Assembly (NCBI GenBank): GCA_030762175.1
Contig: CM060834.1
Location: 70,216,001 to 70,280,000 of the forward strand
Source: Metallyticus violacea
Lineage: Eukaryota > Arthropoda > Insecta > Mantodea > Metallyticidae
DNA: 64,000 nt
Direction of reading: 5' to 3'
How positions within the stretch are numbered: the stretch's first letter is position 1; every line of letters begins with the position of its first letter. A program made the translations under genes and the position numbers. Under the pieces are notes generated by a model. That model searched no databases, was not told where the DNA came from, and worked only from the letters and a program-made list of their open reading frames with translations. Of the stretch, positions 46,915 through 59,577 are shown piece after piece.

Positions 46915-47237
46915 ACATTAAAAGGTTTTTTTTTGGATTGATTTATTTATGGACGTTCTTTAACAGCTCAGGTCATCAGCGTCCCATTCAACTCATGGCG
47001 TGAAACAGCCGACAAATTTTGCTCAGAGGCCTCTCTTTCAAGCTTGAGGTTCTTTTTCGTGCCGCAAATTACGACACGGGACCCACGGCTTTACTTCCCT
47101 TCCGAAGGAAGCCATACTTACGATTTTTACGCCCGAAAAAATCCATCGGTCCTGGCCGGGTTCGAACCCGCGATCTTGGGTTTAGGAGGCAAGTATGGTA
47201 ACCACTACACCACCAGGACCGACATACATTAAAAGGT
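46915..47237 (-). repeat. SINE-A, near-intact, 12-bp target duplication
   Basis: ACATTAAAAGGT flanks both ends (46915-46926 and 47226-47237). On the minus strand the element starts GTCGGTCCTGGTGGTGTAG, has an intact B box (GGGTTCGAACCC), and its acceptor-stem sequence GGTCCTGG pairs with CCAGGACC at the end of the tRNA-like part. The body follows with GGCGTAAAAATCGTAAGTAT, GGAAGGGAAGTAAAGCC, CGGCACGAAAAAGAACCTC, GAGGCCTCTGAGCAAAATTT and GACGCTGATGACCTGAG, ending in an A-rich tail (the plus-strand T run at 46926-46933). The length is about 299 bp. It is the best SINE-A copy here and is useful as the family reference. Such SINEs are transcribed by pol III and mobilised by a partner LINE, which I did not find in this window. 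Confidence 0.95.
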
Positions 47238-49489
47238 ATATTGATGCTTCAGAAACGAATATTTGTGTCATGCATTGCTGGACAACCCAATAGGACGACG
47301 AGATGGAAGTTTGTCTTTGGGTTAAAGCGGGAGTTTCTAGAAAAAGATATTTACCTAACGTTTGTACGAAATAAAAACTTATTTCCTAACAACAATTTAG
47401 TTTGTAATTTCCTCAGAATTACAAACTAAACGCATTTGCCGCATTTGATTGCTCAAGTTTATGGTGATATCCTTGTATATGTACAAAGGAAATAGAACAT
47501 CTTTTATCAGCTAATGTTTCATTGTTTACTAACTTAGTGTGCCTCTTTTTACAGACAGTTACCTAGACACAAAATGTTGAAACAGTTTTATAAATATTAG
47601 TTAGGTTAAGAATTTTTTTGTACAATATAGGATAATTAACAGTCGCGCTTCAAGGCCAACCCCGATATTATTTATTGCGGGTACCGAAAAATGAAAGAGG
47701 GGGAAATTGTTGTAAATAATTGTAGTTTTCCCTCTTGTGCTTGAATGCTTCAGAGTAAAGCTATAGTTATAGCGATTATCGAAAAATTAAAGACGATTAA
47801 ACACTGAGTCACAATGGCAAACTGAAACATTTGATCACTTGAACTGCCATGTCCTGTAATTGCTCCGCTTGTCCACAAACGCAGATGTTGAGAGCACATC
47901 CGAATATAGTTAAGGAAAAATTATTTAAAACTACATTTTCCAGCACTTTTCTCCAGCTTTCCTTTTTCGGTATCTACACTAATTACGGAATCGTCCTATG
48001 ACACCCTGTATAGACAATCTATAATCATATTGCACTTCACAGAAAATACCATTAACCCTCTAGATGGACGTAGACTTTATTTGCAGCTTTATTTTTCGTT
48101 TATACCTCAGTTAAAAATGGTATGAGAACCTTAATTAGGAACGTTAAACGTATGCGTCCCATTTATCAATTGACTGCCTCAGAACCTGCGTAACGTTTCA
48201 TTTAAATTTTTATTCATTGCGTATAGATGTTGCTCTAATGCTCGTAATATTGCTTGATTTGCCGAGACCTTTATTTCTGTTGTTTGCTTTTATTGGAGCG
48301 TCGATGCTGGCTCCTGTTTAGACTTGGAAATGAGAGAGAGATATACAGACCTGCGAGGTGAACGGTGTAGTGATTTTAAGGTAATGAGTTGGCCGACAAA
48401 GACAGGGGCAGACAAAAACATAGGGGGTCAATGCAGCAGTCTTTAGAAGCCTCGTTTCTTTGTCGCACTGGAGTTACATGCTTTTGCTCTGCGACTTTGC
48501 AGTCTTATTTTCTTCTTGTTTGACTATTTCTTTTTTAAAACACATTAATACTGCGAAACATGTGTCGATTATTATGGAAACGAACGAAGTGCATGCGTTC
48601 CTTGGAAGCTGAAGCTGGTACCGTACAGCTTTTGTGTATCAAGCATAAAATGCAATATATGTACATATATAATTTATTTTAGTAACGAGATTAACTACAA
48701 CCATTAGAATGGTCTGTTTAATCATGTGATTAAACTAGACATAGAACATTAAAACAATAAAAATTTATGATTCAAGCGTGTAAAATGTAACTAAAATTCT
48801 TTAAACAGGCAGGAAAAAGACGCTAAAAATCTCAATGTATAGGAAAAAATAACAAAAAATGGTTAATGTGCTTGCATCTATGTTAGCAAAAATATGTAGA
48901 AACACAAAACACACCTAGTGTAAATGAAATCATAACCGTGTATGGAAAATTACAAGTTAAAACATATGTCTAAAGAAATATTCGGTCAATAGTGATTATA
49001 AATCCTTCCTGAAGGGACATTTTAATGCCTGAGATAGTTGGTGTTTCTTCTCTGGGAATATCCATCGAAACTATTACAAATTCGTTAATTCAAAAATATG
49101 TAAATAATAGAAGGTGTCAATTTTATAACTTGAATAAACAATTGTTGCGTAAATGATAGCATTGTGGGCAGCCCAAATTGTAACAACCTTAAAAACTAAA
49201 TTTCAAGAATATTTCTTTAAAGAAAAGATTTAATGTCATTCGTAATCAATTAATCATCCCTACTCTTTCTAAAATACTGTTTTTGGTAGAAAGGATAAAC
49301 AAGAGCTAAATTAAGGATAGTTATGAATTGAGAAAATGATGTAAAATAAAAGTAAAGACAAATTATTGCCACCACTTTTATTACATGGAATATTTCATTA
49401 GATTGTTTCATAAGAAAAGTCGTTTTTGAGTTCAGTGTTTTTTAAGAGTTTATTGTTTTCTTTTGTTTACACTTTGTAAAGCACTATTG
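47238..49489. other. No recognisable gene
   Basis: Nothing recognised; no long frames. Confidence 0.5.
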
Positions 49490-49998
49490 AAAAAAGAGTG
49501 GTTAGTGAGGAGGTAACAAAAGGATGGTTCCCGCGTTTCAATAAGGATGAAGAAAACATTAAGATTTACCACGTCCTGGAGAAATACATACGGAATTTTG
49601 GAAGAAAACCCACAATAAATACTCGTAGGCTGTCAGAAGACCTTGATGCATCAAAAGAGAACATATATCGCCACATGTAAAAGACGCCTTTTCTCAGCCT
49701 ATCGCAAATTCCATGGACGACAGATTTATCAGAATTGTCACATGTTATGAAAAATGGGTGTATTACCGCAAGGTTGACACCTCCAAACATGTTCGATCAC
49801 CGTCAGCGTGCCAAAGTCATCATATAACAAAATTGCTTGGGCTTCAAAGTAATGTTATGTGTCTGGTGGAATTTTGAAGGCATTATTCACTGGAAGTTTG
49901 TTCCAAACAAGTGCGCTGTCAATCGAATCTTTATTCTCAACAACTGGAAAGAGCTCAAGAAGTTCTGATGCAAAGATACCGTATTAGTCAATCAAAAT

Positions 49999-50049
<51 letters not shown>

Positions 50050-50326
50050 AGTAGGGCAATGCGAGACCCCATATCGCTCGAACAAACATGAAAACAATCC
50101 AGGAATTGGGAAGAGTCGAACTGTTACCACACATATAGCCCTAACCTTTCGCCCTCAATTATCATCTGTTTATTATGTCTATTTCCTGTGTGGAAGAAAT
50201 TTCGAAAGCTTTAAAACCGTTGAAGTCGGTATCACCTAATTCTTTGCATCAAATTCCAGAAACTAGTACCGTCACGGGATAACAAACCTCGCTGAAAGAT
50301 GGCTCAGGGCTATAGAATCTAAGAGG
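49490..50326 (+). pseudogene. Mariner transposase fossil split by poly-T
   Basis: Coding traces run in order. The helix-turn-helix region is VVSEEVTKGWFPRFNKDEEN and INTRRLSEDLDASKENIYRH (49497-49680). The first catalytic block is RFIRIVTCYEKWVYYRKVDT (49720-49780), where the family's CDEKW has Asp changed to Tyr. VMLCVWWNFEGIIHWKFVP follows (about 49850-49905). A 46-T run at 50001-50046 sits where the family has a hydrophobic LV-IFLQ stretch. Then come GNARPHIARTNMKTIQELG (50055-50110; family DNARPH, so the second Asp is Gly) and ITNLAERWLRAIESKRLD (50280-50326). The spelling resembles the mariner group with CDEKW and WWDWKG motifs. No TIRs were found. Confidence 0.85.
50001..50046. repeat. 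46-T homopolymer inside mariner fossil
   Basis: An uninterrupted run of 46 T. The transposase reading resumes right after it, so it is a length expansion at (or a poly(A)-tailed insertion into) the codons before the second catalytic motif. Confidence 0.9.
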
Positions 50327-51545
50327 TTAGATTAATATATTATCAAAACACATTTCAAATAACGTTTTTCTTAAAAACCAACATTATTTATGAGATATAG
50401 CTATACTTTTGAATATTTTTTACTCACTGCTTTACTGTAGATGTGGCACATTATTATGTTTTCATCTGTAAAGAAATAGAAGAATTCATTGTGCATTGAA
50501 AGTCGCCTTAAATTTTGGTATTAATACACACTTGCACTATTTACCATTACACTTCCATGGAGAAAATCTGACAGTTTGGTGACTTCAAACAAACAACTCA
50601 GTTAGTACAGAATGGAGAAGTTGTTAATTGGAATATGTCTCTTGGTGCTAAATTGTGTATATTTCCATGTAAAAATCGTCTTCAAATATTTTTTGGGGTG
50701 ACTATTTAAAGTTTATTTTTTAACAAACGCTAAGGACGATGTAGCAAGTTGACCGCTGCTAAACAAAAGGACAAATTTATGGCAAGGACACCAGAGAATC
50801 GCTGTCTCGAAATCAGAATAAAAGTTATCATAAAGTACGAAACGGTGGCTCGTCCGGCCGCCAAACCTTTAGTCAAAAACGATGTATACCCGAACAAGCA
50901 GACGATCAACAGTTTTTTGCCAGTAGAGACTGCAGACAGGGCAATAGGGAAGGAAGGAAAGCGTTATATGTTCTGACCAATTATTAGCCATAAACACCGC
51001 TTTCAAGAGCGGGAGGGAAAAGGAAAAGCAAGGACATATTACATAATGTGTCATCTTATTGCTGGTTATATGGCTTAGAGAATTCTTCTCTTTATTTCAA
51101 GCCTAGCTCTAATTGCACTTATTAATAGTACCTACTACTGATAAAATAAAATTATTTCATGTGTTCTAAAACATAAACTTTAAAATATAATTTTGTAACA
51201 GTGATACGATAGAAAGAATTTCTGGTGTTTTGTTATTTTATGTTTTAATTAGGAATTAGCTGCTATAACACTTAATGCTGTCTTATTGCGGTAAAGCACA
51301 TTAGAACGCCTTAAGTAGATCAAACATTGTTCTTAAAAACAAAAAGATGCTGGCCCAAAAGTGCCTAAAAAGGCAAATTTCCGAATATAAAATTAGAAAA
51401 ATTAAATTATTACAATAATTGCTGTTACCAGTTAAAATAAAGAGACAGCTAGAATAATCCTTAGGGGATAGAATATCAACTGAAGTATATTTTGTGGGAA
51501 AAACGTCAATTGCAGCTATTTAATTGCATTAAATATATAACAACG

Positions 51546-51588
<43 letters not shown>

Positions 51589-52499
51589 CATATTCAATGT
51601 TTCTCTTAGTTTAGCGCTAAAGAAATGATAAGTGAATTCAGTTTAAAATATTACAAAAATGTAGATGTATTCAAGCATTTGAATTAATCTAAATTCAAGT
51701 AAGGTATTTCAAAGTTAAGTTAGTTCAAATAAGCAAACCTTCTGATACGCAAGAACGGCGTTAACTAAGTGAATTCCTCACCAAGTTGAATAACGTTTAA
51801 TAAAAATGAATATTTTATCCAAATTCGGCCTTAGTAATTAATGAAATTAAGTAAGTTATGGCAATACAGTGTGGTATTAGAGGAACAAAATTAGGGTTCT
51901 TGCAACCTTATAATTATTACAAAAGAGAAACCACATTTTTAGAATTATCATTACTATTATAGAGATTAATCCACAAAAATTAATTGTATACTATTAATTA
52001 AATGAAATGTATGACCATCGATATACAAAGCTATACTGTGTGGGTATTTTTAAACTTTTTTAAAAGTAATTATGTTTATGAACTGAGCCCTTCATATCAT
52101 CTTTACATTCAGTAAAACAGACAGAAATAGAGCAAAGTTTCCTGTTACATTTTTTATTAAAGAAGAAAATGTTCATATGTTTCAATAAAACAAAAATCAT
52201 CGTACTATTCAGAAACAATTACAATGTACAAAGTAAATAAAACAATAGAAAGTTACATCGATTTTCATTGGCTTTGAATTTTAATTTAAATGTTATTGTA
52301 GTAAAAACATGTAACGCAAATGCTTTCTGAAGGCTATTGCACAACACATATGTTAGATTAATATTTCATGTTTTCTATTTTCACGGCGATGCATTTGTTA
52401 AATATAAATTGTATGCATTATTATAAATACAGTTTTATACTGCATCAATTTATCCTTTTATTTTAAAACAATATAAAGAAAATTATACGAAAGATTGTT
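50327..52499. other. No recognisable gene
   Basis: An (AAT)n run lies at 51545-51585. Nothing else was recognised. Confidence 0.5.
51545..51585. repeat. (AAT)n microsatellite
   Basis: About thirteen AAT units. Confidence 0.95.
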
Positions 52500-52955
52500 T
52501 TTTAAATTTCGGTTTTCCAGTATACCCTACTCCTAATTGTTCAATTTCCCTAATTTTCGGAAACTATGTTTTTGGTATTTACGAAGTTTCGTTGCGAAAA
52601 ATCAAATATTAATGCTGCTAGAGTCATTTTTAAAGTAAATCCCCCGCCTAATAGTTCTATTTCACTGATTTTCAGAAACAATTTTTCTTATTTTATTTTA
52701 ATGCTATGTACCGAGCTTCCTTTTAAACAAATTTTAAATTGGGGCCACTATTTTTAAATTTCGCTTTAACCATCTGTTTTTCAGGCATACCCCCACTCCT
52801 AATGACTCGATTGCCCTTATTTTCGGAATCAACGTTTATCAAGCCTCCAATGGTACAATTTTGCTAGTTAATGAACTCGACGAAAATTTGTTAATTGATT
52901 GTTATATGCCGAGTTTCATTGAGCAAAAAGAAATTGCGATCGCTAGAGCGTTAAC
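52500..52955 (+). repeat. Tandem array, unit about 120 bp (copy 2 of 3)
   Basis: The same ordered motifs as at 24055-24525: CGAAGTTTCGTTGCGAAAAA, GCTGCTAGAGTCATTTTTAAA, CCTAATAGTTCTATTTCACTG, ATGTACCGAGCTTCC, CCCACTCCTAATGACTCGAT. It closes with the special last unit TTTTGCTAGTTAATGAACTC, TATATGCCGAGTTTCATTGA, GCTAGAGCGTTAACAGAC. The end is followed by a short CACATA repeat. Confidence 0.85.
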
Positions 52956-53012
52956 AGACACACATACACATAGAAAAACATATACCTGTTTATACTTTTT
53001 TTGTCTTTTTCT

Positions 53013-53040
53013 GTACCTAGTAGGTACCTAGTAGGTACGA
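53013..53040. repeat. Small direct duplication
   Basis: The 11-mer CCTAGTAGGTA occurs twice back to back and is followed by CGA. Confidence 0.8.
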
Positions 53041-54029
53041 ATAAAATATATGTTTTAGGAGTAGTGCTGCAATTGCTTTATTCTTTCGGAATTCACTAAA
53101 ATGATTATTAAATTATTAAAATCTGAGTCAGTTGTTACTTTGCAGCGAAAGAGGATGCTAAACTAAAATTCTATTAACTGGACTTTCGTATAAAGATTCT
53201 ACTCTTTCGGTCGCTTCATATAAGAGAAGGTAATAAAGTTACATATGCTGAATGATAAATTTTAATAGTTGATTTTCTATCTCAGCTGGCTTGATAACTT
53301 CTCCATTAGTTGTGTATTTTGTGAGAGTAGTGGTCATTGACCAAATGTTTGATATTAAAAAAGTCCAGGCCGATAGGAAAATAGGCACAAAGGAGGATCA
53401 GAGAATTTTAATAAAAGTAGACGGGAGATGAAAATCAACTTTTACCGCTTTCAATAGTAATGCTTTTGAGAGAAATTATTAACCTTGCAAACAAATATCA
53501 TACATTTACAATTTCCTTCAGGATATTTGACTTTTTTCCATATCTATTTCGTGATACAGCAGTTTGGAATTTGATTCCTGTGAGCAGCACGTAGTTTTAT
53601 GCGATTTTAGGATACCTATTGTGGGTCTCTAACTTCATATTTCTTTTCATTTGCTGTAATCTTACGGAACAATATTACCAGTTTGGGCTGACCATCCTGA
53701 CCTTGGTACACTCCACAAATTTTCACTTATCTCATTCCATTTCATTGGTTCTACTTAGAAAGTGTAGGAGGTGGGTTGGCCAGTGTGATGGTGGCTTGCG
53801 TATTGGAAAGGTTTATGCCCCGACACATGAAATGGAAGCTGATATTCCGGGGAGGGAAAAGCCTTTTTATTTCATTAGTGACATGTTTTCATATTATACT
53901 GAATTTAGCGAATTCCAAGGAATGAAGCTATGGCGGTGTCACCCATGAAGCGATTTTGAAAAATATTCTTCAAATCTCCGTTTACTCTACCTACTAGGCA
54001 CCGAAAATGGCAAGAATATATATATCCGT
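53041..54029. other. No recognisable gene
   Basis: A 109-codon frame at 53619-53948 contains no family motif. Its second half (53760-53870) is more GC-rich than the surroundings and could be an unknown repeat. Confidence 0.4.
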
Positions 54030-54645
54030 TAACGCTTAGCAGTCGCAATTTTTGTTTTATCTCAACGAAACTTCGCATATACCTATTAAATAACAAACGG
54101 TTCTTCGAATTCATTAACCAGTAAAACTGAGCCATTGGAGTGGGGATTAAACTAAAGCGAACTTTTTTTTTTAACAAATTGAAAAATCGCTCTAGTGGCC
54201 ACAATTGTTTTATTAATGAAACTAGGTATATTTATTTAAAATAAATTGATAATAACACTTATCGAGAATAATGGCAATGGGGCCATTAGGAGTCGGAGCA
54301 TACGTAAAAAAACTAGTGAGGGTGAAAGCTAAGTTTTAAATTTGTTCTAGCAGACGCAATAAAAAATTATATTTGGATACTCGACATACACCGTTGAAAT
54401 AAAATAAGAAAAACAATAATCAGTAAAATCGGACTATTACGAATGAGAGTTTACCTGAAACCGAATATTTAAAAATCGCTTACGCGGCGTTAATATTTGA
54501 TTTTTCACAATCAAATGCAGTGAAATATATAATTTTTGAAAATCAGGGAAATCCGGCAGTTAGAAGTGAAACCAAACATTTAAAAATCGCTCTAGCAGCA
54601 CTAATATTTGATTTTTCATAACAAAACTCGGCATTTACCATTTAA
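54030..54645 (-). repeat. Tandem array, unit about 120 bp (copy 3 of 3, inverted)
   Basis: Reverse-complement motifs of the other two arrays: AACGAAACTTCGCATATACC, AATCGCTCTAGTGGCCACAA, GGGCCATTAGGAGTCGGAGC, AATTTTTGAAAATCAGGGAA, AATCGCTCTAGCAGCACTAA, AACAAAACTCGGCATTTACC. The special closing unit (GTTCTTCGAATTCATTAACC, CAGTAAAACTGAGCCATTGG) is at the left end, as expected for inversion. It has about five units. Confidence 0.85.
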
Positions 54646-57600
54646 ATCAGAACTGGTCATATTCCTTTTCTTATACACTTTTCGATGTTTGAGAAATTAA
54701 CAAACACTCAGCCTCCTTTATAATTTCTTCTAGAATGGTATCTACATTTTCAATATCAAACATTGAGGAATTAGCATCGATATCCATTTGGATTCTGCAA
54801 AACAAAAATAAAATAATATCGTCATAGAAACGAGTACTAAGAAGCCATGCAATATAACACGTGATATCTACTAGGTCATGACATTACATTTTCAAATTTT
54901 CCAAAATTTTAAAAATATTTCGATGCTAAAATTGCATAAAATGTTGTGCGCAACACGTGTATAATCTCGTAAAAATTAGTGTTTGAGCGGAAGTGAACGC
55001 GTTAACCATTCACTCGTTTCACAATACCAAGATTATACACTTATAACTATAAATAAACATTGATGCCACTTTCCGTTATTTTGAGACAGTTGGATTTTTT
55101 ATTTACATAGGTGCTAAAACAATAAGTCTAAGTTCTTTATTGTTATGCACTTATCTATTGCAGATCAATGCTTGAGCTTTTCAAAGAAGAAATTTATATC
55201 CATGGTTTATGTTTTATATTTGTAGAACATTGAGAATTATTTAGTAAGTTACATTTCTTCCCCAAGCCTGTCAATTATATAAATAATTTCAAAATGAATG
55301 TTTCCTTCTGCTGTTATATCCTTGATAGTTTTTGCGACTTCCAGCATCTCCTTCACTTTGTTGCGTGGTTGCATATTGCAGTGCCTCGGCGTATCTATCT
55401 GTGCGGATATGTCTCGCCAAGTGTCTATACTTTTGAACACCCTTCATATTTGTCACTTATCGAAAAAAGTAAACATTTAAATCACAGGTTGGAATAATAA
55501 AGTAACCAATTGGCTCATAGTTACACATGTTTCATTGTATGGTGCATGCTTTAGTTTTTAAAACATCTGAAATTCAACACTTTGTCTCTTTAACTGAACT
55601 TCGGTAACACTTATTGCCGATCCAATGTTTATAGGAGGAATGGTTCCGTCAATATAAACTCAAGTTTACTAGCGGGATTGCAGCGAGAACCTCCCCCCCC
55701 CCCGGACCGCTGAACTCCCGCAGGCAGACGAAAAGAAATGGAAGCACTTCGTTTTCTAAACGAGAAGCCGTTAGCAAATCCACGGAGAACCTCGCTCCAT
55801 TAACCTAATACAAAGCCATTAGGAAGAAAAACAGTTAAACACCAGTTCAACCAAACGCAGTTAATAAATTTTCATTTTAACCAGATTTGACATATGAGCT
55901 TCACCGCCGAATAAAAGTTTGAAATATTCGTTTAAAGCTAACAGTGCGACATTTTATTACGTCAAAAACAAGTGTCACCGCAGTGTGATCATTAATTAAC
56001 ATTTGGAAAGATATATGTATATACACAGCGTGTCGAAGTTTACGAGTAGTGTATTTTTTATTCTTTTATTTATTTATTTATTTTTTTTATGTTTCCACTT
56101 TGATGAACTACTCATACATAGTCAGGAAAATCGATGTGGTAAATCACGCAGTACTGACATTTCGCGGTTAGTCATTCAATATACAATATTTGCCTGCTAA
56201 ATTACACAACGTTTGTTTTACATGTTAAAACGTTACTGCATAATTTATATCTGCGGCATGTGAAGAACGGAGAGTTTGGTTCGAATTCAAATGTCGAGCA
56301 GCTGTAATGTTCCTCTATCAGCTCTGAAAATGTTCTAAAGGTCACAAGGTCATTGACCAGCTCCTTTGTCACCATCCGCAGGAGCTGTCTTGTTATACAG
56401 GGGTACAAACTTTAGAATATATATCCTTCATATTGACTACAAGTAATAACATAATCCCAATGGTTTTAGTAACTTAATGCCAATAGAAATGTTGTGGGCA
56501 AAACAGTGCAGCTTAAAACATTTCGGACAGATGAAAATTTTGGAGTTCTCAAAATGAGAAACGCATAAATTTGAATAATTACTTGCATTATTATTTTCGC
56601 CCTCTCACTCTTTTTCTGACTGGAAAAAGAAGCCAGATTTTGTTTAAGATGAAAATTCTGCCCATAATGCTCAGTTTAAATGTAGGATATTAACTACCAT
56701 CTTTCTTTTTACGTAAATTGTGTGAAAATTTTTAGTACACTTTGCTATCAAAATATGTTATTAGGCTTTTGATGATCTCGCCTGGTTACTAAGGAAGGTT
56801 AAAAAAATCCCAGGACTGGACCTAGGGATGCTTGGTTTGTCCAATACAATAAGTTAAATTTACAAAAGCATTCATTAAAGTTATTGCAATGACTAAGATA
56901 TTCATGCTTATAAATACACAAAATGATATTTACTTAAAACAATAAATCAAACATTTAATTTGAAATACACATGTTTAAAGAACGAAATAATTTACTCCAT
57001 TAACTCTAACAAACTGAATACTTAAAAGTCAAAAACTAATATACAATATGATAGAAATACAAATGTTAACAGTGCTGACCTCTACACACATTTGCAAATT
57101 CTTTGGATGAAACAAATGTAATACGAATTCGCATATAATACAGTATTACATACTAAAAGCTCACCTCTTGGGTCACTAGGTCGATGAACGGGGAGTTTGC
57201 CTAACAAATTTCAGTACATAACTGCAGTGGGGAGGCATCGATGAACTGGAAATACTCCGCTCTAATATGACTGTGGGCTTAACAGAAAAGAACGAAGTCC
57301 CTATTCTACAATGATCAATGCGCGTAGACATGAGTAATGATCAATAAAATTAAAGCCAGCCTTCAGATAACAGGGCAGACTATTAGAGACAGATAGAGGA
57401 ATAGGAAAAGAACGGGACAAGGAAAGGTGACGATGTTTAACTTTTTACGGTACATATTTTAAAATGTTTTCATGTGATTAATACCTAAAATTTTATAAAA
57501 TGTTAGGACTTTTTTTTAGTAAGTTAAAGTGAGCTAGTTTTAAATTACTACTGAATAATGCTTTTTACTATCTTTAACCAGAATATTCCACGTTCGTATT

Positions 57601-59311
57601 TTGTTTGAGTTTTCTTTAAGACTATTAAATAGTTTAATAAACAATGTGTCATAGAAAGAGTAGAAGAATCATTTATAAGATCTTTACTAAGCGAAGTGTT
57701 TCCGAATAGCAAATGGTGCTGTAAAGTGAATAATTCAATTCCTATGGGTTTACTCATTGAGATCTGCAGTATGGCCTTCTTTTGAATAAGAGCATTTTCT
57801 GCGTAACCAGCGTATAATAAAACTCCTATTTATAATTTTGATACAGTATACTTCTGCTATAAATTTCATTAGTACTGTTTAATTTCTAAGGCGTGTTTAA
57901 TTATTGCTATCCAGTTTATGCATTTTAAATCTAGTTCAATAGCGGTCGCTTGAAGTGCATTACTTTCTAAATAGGAATCATTTCCATGACTTGCTACAAA
58001 ATGTATGTTTTGTTACGTAGTCGATGATTGTTTCTCCTACTTAGTGCAGGTGTGACAGTAGTTGTCACCTGAGAAGGTACATTACATTAGGATTACATTG
58101 TTATTAAAATTAAGTTAATTACCAAAAGAGATACTATCGTATTTTAATCCATTTCTCAGAGTTTCGTTAAGAGAAATGCAATTGCCGATAAAGGTTTGCT
58201 CGTGCTTTAAGGGAATACGAGTTCTTATTACACATTTGAGGTTAGTTGACATCGGGAGGTAATAGAAATAAAATCTTTAATAATATAAAATTGTAAATAA
58301 AACGTTAAAATCAAGTTATGGCACTCTGCAATAGACACATTTTAAATAAGTTTATATGCAATTAGATGTCGTATTATGGTAATATATCAAATGCAAAATA
58401 CAAGAGTGGCTTCTCCCTTCAATGTGAAGAAACAGTATCTACAACTTTCTTATTATGTTTAAGGACTTTTTTGTGCTGATTGACTCTACGTTGAAGGGGC
58501 ATCACGTGAAATTTCAATCTTTTACAATTAATTTTAATTAAATTTAATCTACCTGTTCTTATAGGGAATATCACAATATTATGATGTATGCAATTTATAT
58601 TTACCTAGAGAGCAAAGATTTGAATATATAACATTTTCTTTAATATTATATTGCAGTAGTAAAAAATAAATCCACATGAAAGGGTTTGACTTCATGTTTA
58701 GTCAAAAGCTTGAGAACATTAATGAAATTTAATTAATTTTTTGGTTTAATTAGATGGATAACAGCACTTTTTCCACAATCAAAATACTTAATTTTTAATT
58801 GTTATAATAACAGGGTTGTGGTTAATATATTCAAAAGTCATAAGGTATTAAAATGTCAGAGCAAACGAAGTCAAAGATTGTTCAATTCGTTCTCCGGCGT
58901 AGGTTGGCAAATTCGCTTGTGTCATAAATAACTATAGTAGAGTTCTGTAATCTCATTAAAAGTTATAAGTAGTCCTTTGGTAACTGCGAAATGATGTATG
59001 TTAATATAAAGCTATTATGCAATTCACTTTATTATTTTCGCACATTATAATTGCAACGAGCAGCCATATCGATCTCATCAAGTGATATATGCTTTAACCT
59101 TTCTCCAGTCTCCTGTTAAAATAACAGTGTTCTCGTATTGAATGTTTTGATAATCGCGCATTTATTATTGTTTCCCATATTTTATTCGTTCTATTATTTA
59201 TATTGGTCGTTATTGCTCGCAGCCCTCTAGTCCTCCTGCTTCCTCGTTCTTATTCCACCACGCAAGCATTTGGCCATTCACTCAAATATAAATTATTTAC
59301 ATAAAACTTTT
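54646..59311. other. No recognisable gene
   Basis: No long frames, no family motifs and no clear repeat. The only local oddity is an 11-C run at 55693-55703 in a short GC-rich patch. Confidence 0.5.
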
Positions 59312-59577
59312 TTTTAACAGTGTTCAACCCCTTTTTAACACTGACACTGATGATACATAAAGTGAAATGATAAATTGGGGAATGATTTTTTTTTAAGAAA
59401 TGGAGCGAGCACTTCAGGCCTAAGTTTAGGTTACCTCCATGGCATTTTCCATTTATGAGGACTGAGCAAAACCTGGAAAAAAGCTCAAGTCAAGGAGGAC
59501 GATCTAGTGGGAATCGAACCCTAGATCTCCCGCTCATGAGTCCGCACCTTAACGACTTCGGCCAACCGTGGCGGTTG
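59312..59577 (-). repeat. SINE-B copy
   Basis: The minus strand reads the head CGGTTGGCCGAAGTCGTTAA, an intact B box (GGGTTCGATTCCC), GTCCTCCTTGACTTGAGC, TTTTCCAGGTTTTGCTCAGT, then CCTCATAAATGGAAAATGCC. It ends with the 3' module in diverged form (CAGTGTCAGTGTTAAAAAGG, GGTTGAACACTGTTAAAAAA). This copy shows that the module belongs to the SINE and not to flanking DNA. Confidence 0.9.

Noticed and set aside
47160..47225. Functional tRNA gene
   Set aside because: The A and B boxes and acceptor halves are present, but the sequence is the head of a SINE with a body, A-rich tail and target duplication, and the anticodon arm does not form a standard 7-nt loop.
56795..56835. Similarity to the mariner leader at 30150 (AAAAAAATCCCAGGACTGGA)
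   Set aside because: A single short A-rich match; no coding or terminal repeat nearby.
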